DNA from: Tricholomella constricta
Taxonomy: Eukaryota; Basidiomycota; Agaricomycetes; Agaricales; Lyophyllaceae
Direction of reading: 5' to 3'
Assembly: GCA_013368375.1 (NCBI GenBank)
Contig: JAACJP010000013.1
Span: 620,001 to 684,000 of the forward strand
DNA length: 64,000 nt
Shown: one piece after another, positions 54,757 to 64,000 of the stretch
Numbering within the stretch: position 1 is the stretch's first letter
Layout: each line of letters opens with the position of its first letter
Position numbers and translations under genes: made by a program
The notes under the pieces: generated by a model
Told to the model about the DNA's origin: nothing
The model's input: only the letters and a program-made list of their open reading frames with translations
Database searches by the model: none

Positions 54757-56913
54757 CGTTGGGCAGCCGGCGCGGATTACGGAGTGTCGAAGCCACAGGC
54801 CATACACGTGACCGGCTCGGCGTTTACGGCGGAGTTTTAAACTTCCTCATAAAAAAATTCTTTTTGAAAGATCGACCAAATCCTGTCCGCGCCGTCCGAA
54901 GAATCGTTGTCGCAGCTCACGTACAGGGTGCTACGTGCGTCCCTCTTCTGCTGTGGGGAAAGTCCCCGGAGACACAGAGCATGTCCTCGTTCAATTCATG
55001 GAAACCGACCGGCTCCAAGCACGACGGTACTGTTCGAGGACGGCAAGAATGATTTGCTGCAGACCTTTTGGTCTTCGTCTCCATCTTGCCACTCTGTCGC
55101 TCATTCTGAAGGTCGGTGTATCGGTTAAGGCGCGGGTCTGCGAAGATATGAGCATTCCCGTCGCTCGGTATGCCGGTTGGAGGATGGGCAGATTGTTGCT
55201 CATAGACATAGTCATACGATTGTGGAGCTGAAGTTTACTTCAGTCATCAACTCAATGGGGCTCACTCTCGTTCGGCGCAGCTTATTTTTTCCTTCCTTGA
55301 ACCTTGACGTTCATTTCCCTATTCCAATGGTCCTCCACTTAGGTCATGGTGAGTATTTTCATACCTTCTGCTTTCCGTATGATGGTTGGATCTTTTTGAA
55401 TTTCTTCATGGTGTATACCCTCGTTAAAGTGGGGCGAGCTCCAGAATTTGACACTTCTGATGGAATGTTTCGTTGTGTGTTTCCATGAACGTTACTGACT
55501 TACTCTCTCTCATAGATTGGGAAGAATATCAATAAAATACATTGTCATTGTAGACAGGGCTGCACTGAGCTCCTATAAGACGCAATAATTAACAGCTTTG
55601 AACTACTGTGAGTTAATAATTGAGGGCGGTGTATCGGTCGTCTCAACCGGACCTGGAGGGTCACCAAAGGTTAGGAAATCCGTAGCTCGATGAGCTTGGG
55701 GCCGGGGTGAAACCGACATGTAAGCTGACTTGTCGCCGTCTTGCTAATCTGTGGCCATAGTGTATAGGGCGCCGTGAAAGGATACATATTTACATCCTAC
55801 CACTTATGTTGTGGCGGTCACCAGCCGTTGATGCCTCCGACGCAAGCAATAGCGGCCCCGAATATGGCTCCCAATAGCACGCTTCGTCATGATGTGATTA
55901 TTGTGATTGGCGGCTGGGAAGGAATTCGAGACATAGACGAATGGTAATGGCGTTGTTTCTCCTTAGCTATTGTGCGGGCCCCTGCGCTGGGAGTGGTAGC
56001 ATATTCGAAAAAATACGCTACTTGATTTGGGGACCTACATTCCATTCAGATTCGGAAGAGAAAAGGCTACAATTATTTGCGGACATGACCAACAGGAAAG
56101 AGAATTGCCTGCGGAGTGTCAGGACCTGATCGAAATTACCCGTAAACTTGAATTTAACTTGAGCACCGTGTCTCACGTTGAGGAAGTGTCACCGATCTCT
56201 TTGACAGCTGTGGTCAAACTGAAGGGACTCGTCTGTATAATCCACCTTCACGACAGCAGAATATAGCGGAACATCAAGTGAAGACCTATATTCCATGCAT
56301 TCAAAGGCAAATACGCGGCCGAACGAAGCGACATTGCAAGTTGAGGTCTTGGTTTGGGTCGAGGCAAGTCGGGAGTGGCATTGTTGTTGTTGCTGTTGTT
56401 GGTTGCGAGGAGACTCGAAGCTTGGGCGAGGAAAAGGAGCGAAAGAAACGTGCGCATGCCCGTTGGTGTGATGCTTCACTTTATACGTGTCCTTGGGTGC
56501 ATAGAAACCCTCTCCGACTCGCGATTGGCCGTTCCGGGTCCCTGTGATGCTGCCATCGGCTTCTCTTGAGTTACGTACCACGTACAGGTCGACGAAGTAC
56601 GGCTTGCCCCGCAGCGCACGAAGTGAGTCGACATTCTCCCAGCTCGAGCGGCGTACAAATGGTGCCGCCATGGAAAAATGGGGTAAACACTCGATTGGAG
56701 GTTGCATTTATTGTTAAGTGTGTCAATAACTTAAGATACACACATACACGCAACGACAGGTGGATCGTAGACAAAGGCTCCTTTAGGGTAGCCTCGTCTC
56801 GGTGATGCAACTGCCTAATCCCGGGATATATATAACAAACTGTTAAACAACAACCACTAGGGCGGCATTAATATCAGTCCCTGTCGCGTCCAGCGAGCAG
56901 TACTCACCTTTTT
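54757..56913. other. 2.1-kb stretch with protein-like fragments but no resolvable gene
   Basis: Several short frames look coding but do not join. Around 54930-55230 one plus frame reads VPGDTEHVLVQFMETDRLQA. At 55864 an ATG opens MAPNSTLRHDVIIVIGGWEG, ending at a GTAATG donor at 55949. At 56023-56180 a frame reads YIPFRFGREKATIICGHDQQ. On the minus strand 56671-56189 is open and holds a Gln run coded by the (GTT)n tract at 56381-56402. This may be one or more decayed genes. Confidence 0.3.
56381..56402 (+). repeat. (GTT)n microsatellite
   Basis: An almost pure GTT tract with one GCT interruption. On the minus strand it would encode glutamines. Confidence 0.85.
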
Positions 56914-59467
56914 TCAAAGCTTCGCCTTGACGTCCTCATCTCCAGGGTCCCTCCCCGAGAGCTCCACTTTGGCACGTTCGCGCAATTCGCGTCGAAGAAT
57001 CTTTCCAGCAGCACTGCGACACAACACCACAAGTAAGCATCGGATACAACCCCCTCACCCACAATCGCGGAAAAAGAAATAGCGCCGCTACTCACCTCTT
57101 CGGAATTGCATCGATGATCACCACACCTGATTGACACAATCAGCATTCAGCCACGGCCGCGATAGCAACGCCGGGTGAAGTGAGTACGAAACACCCACCG
57201 CCTCGTAGGAACTTGTGTCGCGCGACACGTTCCTGAGTCCATTTCCGGATAGCCTGTTGAAACGCACCCTTGGCAGCGTCCGTCTTCACCTCTCCCGGGC
57301 GTGCATGGACGACATACGCTCTGAGGAATCGTGGTAAGCGAGCAATTGCGATCGTGGAGGGGCGTGAGTGATGGCTCACCGAGGAAGCTCTGTCGCCTCC
57401 TTGACACTATCGACGCCAATCACAGCCGCGTCGGCAATATCGGGGTGCGTCAGCAGCAGACCCTCGAGTTCTGCAGGGGGGACTGTGGGGACCGACGGCC
57501 GCCTTGAGCGCCATGCGAATGCCCCCGATGACCATGGACGAGCGTACCTTGGAAGCCCTGAAGGGAAAAAAAAATGTGGTTACTTAGTTCCGGGATGTGG
57601 AATAGGCTAAAGTTCGAGACCCACCTTGTATTTGATGAGTTCCTTCCGCCGGTCCACGATATAGTAGTACCCCTCGGCGTCCCTAACCGCGATATCCCCA
57701 GTCTTGAACCACCCATCCGGGGTGATCGAATCCTTCGTCGCTGTGGGATTATTGAGGTATCCCTATACATTGTCAGTCGGACACGACGCGTAAAGCCACC
57801 GCACACACCTTCATGACCGACGGACCGCGGATCCACAACTCGCCTGCCTCGCCCTCTGTGGCGTCAATATCGCCGTTCCCTTCCCCATCGACGAGGAGCC
57901 GCGCCTCGAGGTTCGGGAGCAAGATTCCAATGCTCCCGACTTTGCGGAGCGCGTCGGGAAAGGGGAGGAGATGTGTGGTCGGGGAGGTTTCTGTCAAGCC
58001 ATAACCTGGACACACGCGCGGGGGTCAGCAAGAGCAAAGAAGAATGAGTGGCAAGGAGAAGAACGGACCTTGTAGGATGGCGACCTCACCTTTGCCGGCG
58101 CGGCGGAGCTGGAGACGCTCGGTGACCTGAAACCGCACGTTCAGGGCAGAGAAAAGATAGGGGAGAGGGAAAGCCAACAGACCTGTTTGACGAGGGCAGG
58201 GCCAAGTGGTGCGGCGCCAGAAAAGAGTGAAGAGAGGGACGACACATCGTACTTTTCGACCGCTGTGGCGCATGTTTGAAAAATAGCTTAGCCTTACATG
58301 TTAGGGGCTCGGACATACCGGGATGGCGGGCGAGGACGACAAGAATCGGGGGCACAATAAGGGCGACGGTAATCTTGTACCTTTCAATGCTCGCGCAGAA
58401 CTTTTCGGGGTCAAAGCGGGCCTGGATGACAACGGGAGTGCCGCATGTCCACGGAAAGTGGATAAGCTTGACGGCGCCTGGATGTATATGAGCGATCTAG
58501 ACTTGTGAGGGGGAAGGGCACAACGTGTGGGTACCGTAGACGTGATAAAAAGGCAGGACGCCGAGGACACTGTCGTGGCCAATGGTGAGGGTAGGGAAGG
58601 TCGTCTTGACGATCTCAAGGACAGCGATGATATTGTTATGGGTAGTCTATTATCGGTGAGCATGAAAGATTATTGTGTAAAGCAACACACAAACCTCTAC
58701 GCCTTTTGGCTTGCCGGTTGTACCTTTCCAGGCAGGATTAGGAGGCGATGATCCGAAAAAGACACGGTACATACCAGAGCTATAGCACAGATAGACGGTC
58801 TCGTGGGTGTCGGGGCCGTCAAACCTCTCCTCGTGCTCCAGCACGCCCATAGCCAACAGGTTGGCGAGGGTTTTCAAGCCGCGGGCAGCGGCCACACGAG
58901 GCATGGATGGTCCTCCTGCCCACTCGAGTGCGGCTTCGAGGACGACGATGCGGCGGCGGGCGTCGTCGAGGGGTATACGGAGCTGGGCGAACATGGCAAG
59001 GACGGTGGGAATGCCCTCTTCGCTAGTGAAGACGAGGCGTGCGCCGCTGTCGGCATACTGGAACGCGAGTTCGTTGGGGGTATATGCGCTGTTGGATAGT
59101 GTGCATCGAAGACCGGCGGCGACTGAGAACGGGTAAGTGTGAGGATCTGGTAATTTGGGTAGATCGCACCTGAGCCAAAGAGGACGACGGGCCAACTGAG
59201 AGAATTGTGGGAGAAGACGAGGACGACGTCGCCACGACGGGCGCGAATGTCGGGGTGGTGCTTGAGGCCGTAGGCGAGGCTGAGAGCGAGTTGTTTGGTG
59301 TGGATGCGGGTAAGGGTGGTGCCGCTCTCGGCATCGATAAAGGCGGGGGTATCGGCGGGGAAGGCGGCGATGGTATTGGGGGGACCGGGGGGGAAGAGGT
59401 GGGTGAAGACGGAGGAGGAGGCAATGGGCACCGCTGCGACCGGCGACGTGTAGATCTTGGGCGCCAT
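56914..59467 (-). CDS. 4-coumarate-CoA-ligase-like acyl-CoA synthetase with peroxisomal signal
   Basis: An adenylate-forming enzyme that activates an aromatic or fatty carboxylate to its CoA thioester. It is split into many exons by short introns. The first exon starts at 59467, and exon links before [20 protein letters not shown], at [12 protein letters not shown] and at [14 protein letters not shown] are clear GT-AG sites. Motifs run in order: AMP-binding loop [13 protein letters not shown], the histidine LPFYHVYG block, [70 protein letters not shown], and the catalytic Lys in [16 protein letters not shown]. The protein ends KAKL; the final AKL fits the PTS1 consensus, so peroxisomal import is likely. 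Whether the substrate is a cinnamate made by the PAL in this window is unknown. The gene is divergent from the RRM gene, 116 bp apart. Confidence 0.9.
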
Positions 59468-59583
59468 TTGAGAAGAGAATTCGCGAACCGTTGTTTTATC
59501 AGGCACATTCGGCCCGGTCTATACCCGCCCCACACAGACTTGTTGTTCCCTGTTTTGGCCTTTTCGTCTCGTCGTCCACTGCC

Positions 59584-60524
59584 ATGGCCTCGCTCCTCGA
59601 ACGCATGAACATTTCCGCCACCGGCCCCGTTCGCCACAAACCACACCAGCGCTCCTCGCCCTACGTTCGTTTATCTCCTTCTCTCTGTCCCATCCTCCTT
59701 ACACCAGACCCACCTAGAACCGCTCCCAGCGCATACCCAAGGGCGACGTCGACGCTGCCTGGGCGCACGACCTCTACGACCCAGGCTCCCTCTCCGCCCG
59801 CCTCGACGCGAAGCCCACTGCACCCCGCCTCAACCTCAACCCCCTCACACAAAAAGCCCTCCGCGATGCTACCGCTACATCTGCCTCCCAGCTCTCCATA
59901 AAAGGCGCCGGCACAGCATCCACAGGCAACGTCATCGAAGTCGCAGGCCTCGTCGCAGGCACCACCCCAGACGACGTCGCAGCCATTTTCAAGCGCTGCG
60001 GCGAGATCACCGCCTCCCGTCTCGTCGCCGCTAGCGACGAACCCCGCATTCGCCTCACCTTCAAAGCCCCCACCAGCGCTGCCGCCGCCGTCTCAAAGTT
60101 CAACAACCAGCCTGCAGACGGCAAGGTTCTCTCTGTCCGCATAATCGGTGCTACCACCGCCGGCACTACCCTCAGTGGCCGCTTGGGCGGTTCTGATGGC
60201 CTGGGTCTCGTTAGAGAAGAAGGCAGTGTCGATGTCCTTATGAATTCAGAGGAGACTGGCTCGTGCGCTTTCTTTCCCTTGGTCCCTCTACCCGCTTCAT
60301 ACTCATTACATCCTAGGAAAATGCGCTCCGACTCGCTGTTGCGTGCCGATCCACGTGCACAGGTCCTCGTCGCCCCGCCCGGCGCAGATCCTGCCGACTA
60401 CATTCAGGCCCCTGCCCCTACACGCCAAGGTCCCCTTCGACGTGGTGGTAGGGGTGCCAGGGGCGGCGGCGGTGGACGGCGGGGCAGGAGAGGAGGCCTC
60501 GAGGCCCGCATGGACACTTCTTGA
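59584..60524 (+). CDS. RRM/RGG RNA-binding protein (ALYREF/Yra1-like layout)
   Basis: Exons 59584-59664, 59718-60262 and 60317-60524 give 277 residues. The intron at 60263-60316 (GTGCGC to CTAG) is 54 nt, so retention would also keep the frame and add 18 residues. An N-terminal MASLLERMNI motif and a polar linker precede one RRM (about residues 105-180): GNVIEVAGLVAGTTPDDVAA as RNP2 strand and helix, and PRIRLTFKAPTSAAAAVSKF as a degenerate RNP1. The C-terminus is Gly/Arg-rich (RRGGRGARGGGGGRRGRRGG), a likely methylation and RNA-binding site. This order resembles the mRNA-export adaptors ALYREF/Yra1, but a canonical FoP end is not evident. Nuclear location and an mRNA-export role are inferred. 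Confidence 0.83.
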
Positions 60525-61446
60525 ACCACCACCTCCCACGATCATTCCGCACCTCGCGATGCGTGCACGCTGTACCTATCCACCCCTACATTTCACCCCA
60601 TCTCTTTTCTATCTTGGGCACCGTGGATGTTGTGTTATCTGTATGCTATTACACCCCTTTTTACCGTTAATCGACCTACACGCGCGTCTCGGCTCAGGAT
60701 CTGTTATCTCTTCCCTCTATCCGACTACACGTCACGCCACGTTTCTTCCGACTTCTTGTACGGCCTATCACTGCCCCATCTTCGTCTGTACCATATTCAA
60801 GCACATCTTCTGGCGCGTCGGCTACAAAACACGAAACCTCGAAACCGCCCACAAAGCACTCTAAGCATTCGTAACGTTCCTGCCCACGCTCTTGCGCCTG
60901 CTGCAATGATTCACCTTGGATCATCAGTAATCATGGCAACGCGGCGCGTCATAGAGGACGATAGGCTGTAGGATGGCATGACGCTCTCGTTTAGAGCAAA
61001 TAGACGCCGGTTGCGCAACGACTGAGCTACCTACTTTGACTGCAACTGCGCATGCTCGTGATGAGATTCCACAGAATCAATAGATATTACTAAATATACG
61101 AAGTAGAACGCAGGTCATTGCGAGTGATATGTTTTTCGATTGGGCTGTTGATGACTATTGGACGCACAACCACAGAGTCGTAAGTGGTGTCGGCTTTTTG
61201 GCATCTGTGACTCGTACCAATTAGTACCCAATTTATAAAGTATCTACAGAAGGTACAAGTGCTGCGCGCCTCGGGCTGCCACTGGGCGAAACTATCGAAA
61301 GAGTACTAATAGGCGTCCGTGATCCAATCCATGTACAGATCAACTGACAACAGCATCAAATAAACGCCAAAACCCTCTCTAGCGGCCCTCGACATCGCGA
61401 CTCCACAAAACAAGTATCACGAGTCTCCAACGCTATCGCTAGCAAT
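60525..61446. other. Intergenic region before the cornichon pair, nothing recognised
   Basis: About 920 bp with the 3' end of the RRM gene and the first cornichon promoter. Frames here lack motifs and no tRNA was found. Confidence 0.5.
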
Positions 61447-62345
61447 ATGGGAGCCGGTGCGTCGTCCACCTTCTCCCGTGAACCCGCTAGCCTCTGACTG
61501 ACCTCGTGCAACCCAAATTGTCCCCTTATTTATTTCGCTGCTCCACGCTCTGCTAATATGACTTTGGACTTGGACTTTGGGCGGTACAGCTTGGTTGTTC
61601 TTATTCGCGGTCTTTGTTGCTGCTGCGCTCCTCTTCGGAACGGTCTACTTTGTGAGCACCCAATCATAGAACCCGACGGGCCCGCTGACTACGCCGCCTG
61701 CATCCCTTCCTTCCCTCTGCCCTGCATAGATCATAATGTTCTCGGATTTGGAGAGCGACTACGTCAACCCCATCGACCTGTGCAACAAGCTCAACCAGGT
61801 GCGTCTGAATAGTCCGTGTGTTGGGCGTAGAGAGAGAGGGAGGGTAAGACGGTGCTGACGAATGGTCGATGCAGCTTGTGATCCCAGAAAATGCGGTCCA
61901 TGCGTTCTTGGCGCTGCTATTCCTGCTGTCGGGCCAGTGGATGGCATTCGCATTCAACGCACCGCTTTTGGCGTTTAATACTAACAAGTGAGTACGTCCG
62001 CCTCTCGCGAGGGTTGCGTGCCCCGTTACTGTTTCTGCTGTCGCTTGTCGACTGTTCTGCCGCCGCTTCCGCTTGTAGTTGTCGTCGTTGGGAATGGTGC
62101 TGACCATGACGCGTGCGTGTGTGCAGAATAATCAACAAAAACCACATGTTCGATGCGACGGAGATCTTCCGGACGCTCGACTCGCACAAGAAGGAAAGCT
62201 TTTGTAAGGTCGCCTTTTACCTCGTGTCGTTTTTTTACTATCTGTATCGGTACGTTCAGTCATTCGTCCAGGATTCTCCACTCCTCAGATCTGATTTCTT
62301 TTTCTTATAAGGATGATCGCGTCCCTCGTCGCGGACAGCGAGTAA
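61447..62345 (+). CDS. ERV14: Cornichon/ERV14 cargo receptor, copy 1
   Basis: Erv14/cornichon proteins collect membrane cargo into COPII vesicles leaving the ER. Exons 61447-61456, 61590-61651, 61730-61798, 61875-61987, 62127-62249 and 62312-62345 give 136 residues, the family length. Three membrane segments are visible: [40 protein letters not shown] and [18 protein letters not shown] to the C-terminus. The cornichon signature is intact: [20 protein letters not shown], then PENAVHAF, and the [19 protein letters not shown] loop. It ends with a small acidic tail (VADSE). Exon 1 encodes only MGA and one base. Copy 2 follows 274 bp later with the same splice pattern. Confidence 0.96.
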
Positions 62346-62443
62346 GGGAATCTAGTAGATATGTAATTTGTAGATCTAGAGACGTAGCTATATAACTGTC
62401 TTCGCTGCATGGAAATTGAAGGCAGCCCATGGCGCCGGTCACA

Positions 62444-62483
62444 GACGTCACAGGCCCCACGTGCCAGCTGGCACGCAACGTCA
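62444..62483. promoter_or_regulatory. ACGTG/ACGTC elements upstream of cornichon copy 2
   Basis: GACGTC (62444-62449), CACGTG (62458-62463) and AACGTCA (62477-62483) lie within 40 bp, 137-176 bp before the second cornichon start. Copy 1 has no similar cluster that I could see. These are potential bZIP or bHLH sites. Their meaning is inferred from the match to elements upstream of RER1 and HRD3. Confidence 0.4.
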
Positions 62484-62619
62484 GCCTGAACCTTTCCACT
62501 GCAGCCCCCGTGCAACGACCCCCGGCCCCTGGAACCGCACCAGCTTTCCAGCGCCCTCCTAGACCGCAAATCTACCACCTATTTTTTTTCTCACTCGACA
62601 CTTATTTGACGAATTCAGT

Positions 62620-63534
62620 ATGGGCGGAGCAGGTGCGCGCGTTTTCTTTTTCAGTGACACTAAATGGGCCTACTGATGTCTTAAATTTTGCTCCCCTTTC
62701 AACTTTTTCCGTTCGTTGTCAATACATCGTCTTTTCTCGCACTCTACCTGCACGCTTTGCACGCGCTGCGCACCACCTCCTGTGCTGAACACGTACAAAC
62801 CCCACTCTGACTCTGTCCTCGAAAACCCATGGCGTGGCGATTAAAGGCTGGTTGTTCTTGTTCGCTGTCCTCATGGCAGCGGGTCTTCTCTTCTGCATGG
62901 TCTTCTTCGTACGTTCGTCCCGCTGTTCCCGTTTCTGTCGCCCGCTTAGTCGCTCCTCACCGCCAGATCATCATGTTCTCAGACTTGGAATGCGACTACA
63001 TCAACCCGATAGACCTCTGCAATAAGCTCAATCAAGTGCGTGTCCCACTTTTACCCTACTTCCACTGTGTGTCATTCTGATGAATCGCCGCTGGCAGTTC
63101 GTGCTTCCGGAAAACATCGCGCACGCGTTCCTCACACTGCTGTTCCTTCTCTCAGGCCAATGGATAGCGTTCCTGCTAAATGCACCACTTGTGGCGTTCA
63201 ACGCGAATAAGTAAGTCTCCTCCCCCCTTGCGTCCCATATCGCGTTTCTCATATCGCGTGTTTTTCTTGATTTTTTTTTACCCCCTTTGCTTTGGCAGAA
63301 TATTCAACAAGGCGCACATGTACGATGCAACAGAGATCTTCCGGACGCTGTCGACGCACAAGAAGGAAAGCTTCATCAAGCTCGGCTTCTACCTCCTCTC
63401 GTTCTTCTACTACCTCTACCGGTGCGCCTACGTTTTCGCATCATCCCCTTCGTTCAAATTATAGCAGGATGCTGACTTTCCTTTCTCGTCGCGCGCGCAG
63501 AATGATCGTCGCTCTTATAGCTGAAAGCGAATGA
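62620..63534 (+). CDS. Cornichon/ERV14 cargo receptor, copy 2
   Basis: Exons 62620-62632, 62847-62908, 62967-63035, 63098-63210, 63299-63421 and 63501-63534 give 137 residues. Internal exons have exactly the lengths of copy 1 (62, 69, 113, 123, 34 nt) and the same phases, so the pair arose by tandem duplication. The signature is kept: [40 protein letters not shown] and the [19 protein letters not shown] loop. Changes cluster in the first membrane segment ([14 protein letters not shown] against VFVAAALLFGTVYF) and in two loop residues, so cargo choice may differ; that is inference. The reading frame is clean, arguing for a functional gene like the ERV14/ERV15 pair in yeast. Confidence 0.95.
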
Positions 63535-64000
63535 TGGAGTGGCGGCCTCGGGTGGTCACCTTCCAGTTATGTTTACGACGATACGAGCCATACATTACGA
63601 GCAGGGGTGGAATCGAGTGGAGTTGGTCCAGCGGACACCTCAGCCTCTGAGGGATAGGCTACTACTTACAACTGCAGTGCGAGGCGCGCTTCATGCTGAA
63701 CACTGTCCTACCACGATGATGTGAAGCAAGGTTGTTAATTGGATGTTTTCAGCTTCCGGCTTTGCCTCGGACCCCTATGGAAGAAATAGTTGCACGCATT
63801 TGAACAGAAAGTTCTATTTTTATCTTACGTTGTCTTTTTGACCCGCTGTTTTTCCAGTAATTGCCATTGATTTCAAATCGAGAGAGGCAAGTGTGCCATG
63901 CCCGCTTGGCACGGCCTTATGTGGTCCAAAAGTGGGGATACGGTCCGTCAGGATTCGTAAATCGGTAAATGGCTATTTCAGTCCAGATTTCAAGGACCCT
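63535..64000. other. Right-end intergenic sequence, nothing recognised
   Basis: The last 466 bp hold the 3' region of cornichon copy 2. Only a short motif-free frame is present at 63539-63724. Confidence 0.55.

Noticed and set aside
56189..56671. Minus-strand frame with a glutamine run as a gene
   Set aside because: The run comes from a (GTT)n microsatellite and the rest has no motif; kept only as part of the unresolved region.
59023..59646. Overlapping 200-codon frames on both strands around the ligase start
   Set aside because: They are shadows of GC-rich exon 1 of the ligase; the AMP-ligase frame alone shows family motifs and splice continuity.

Overview
The window is nuclear DNA from a filamentous basidiomycete, most likely an Agaricomycete. 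The evidence is dense intron-rich genes with introns mostly of 49-62 nt, a class I hydrophobin, a Plavaka/CACTA-type transposon of the kind found in mushroom genomes, a fungal phenylalanine ammonia-lyase and many short divergent promoters. I rebuilt exon structures by hand from GT-AG (rarely GC-AG) sites, reading-frame phase and family motifs. Unless stated otherwise, the summed coding length of each rebuilt gene is divisible by three.

Layout. 0-2.7 kb: a partial TDA10-like kinase and RER1 share a 38-bp divergent promoter carrying an inverted TGACGTG pair, followed by an IMPACT/YIH1-domain protein. 2.8-8.9 kb: an unrecognised acidic protein of about 1,907 residues with three tandem repeat exons. 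9.4-20.5 kb: FCF1/UTP24, phenylalanine ammonia-lyase, a fructosyl-amino-acid/saccharopine-oxidase-like flavoenzyme and the arginine-specific carbamoyl-phosphate synthase large subunit (minus strand, predicted mitochondrial). 20.5-36.7 kb: a partly resolved unknown gene, a TmpA-like membrane reductase, oligoribonuclease REX2, a PTAR1-like protein, HRD3/SEL1L, a DEK-C/SWIB protein, a zinc-finger protein, an intron-containing tRNA-Leu and N-acetylglucosamine kinase. 37.8-38.3 kb: a hydrophobin whose last cysteine lies in a separate small exon. 38.4-45.1 kb: a Plavaka-type transposon with two convergent genes and no disabling mutation seen. 45.4-54.8 kb: a GT49 glycosyltransferase, a D-2-hydroxyacid dehydrogenase, a seven-exon coiled-coil protein, a SAP/F-box-like/ankyrin-like protein, an F-box-like protein and an unknown conserved-looking protein. 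56.9-64 kb: a 4-coumarate-CoA-ligase-like enzyme ending in a peroxisomal signal, an RRM/RGG RNA-binding protein and two tandem cornichon/ERV14 genes.

How the genes relate. There is no biosynthetic cluster. A secretory-pathway theme recurs: RER1, HRD3 and two ERV14 copies, with ACGTG-core elements close upstream of three of these four genes. PAL and the 4CL-like ligase could act in one phenylpropanoid route but lie about 42 kb apart. The most unusual signals are very small exons (6, 8, 10, 11, 15 and 17 nt), start codons that form an exon on their own, the exon triplication in the 2.8-8.9 kb gene, the cornichon duplication and the apparently intact transposon next to the hydrophobin. I did not find a clearly new multi-gene system.
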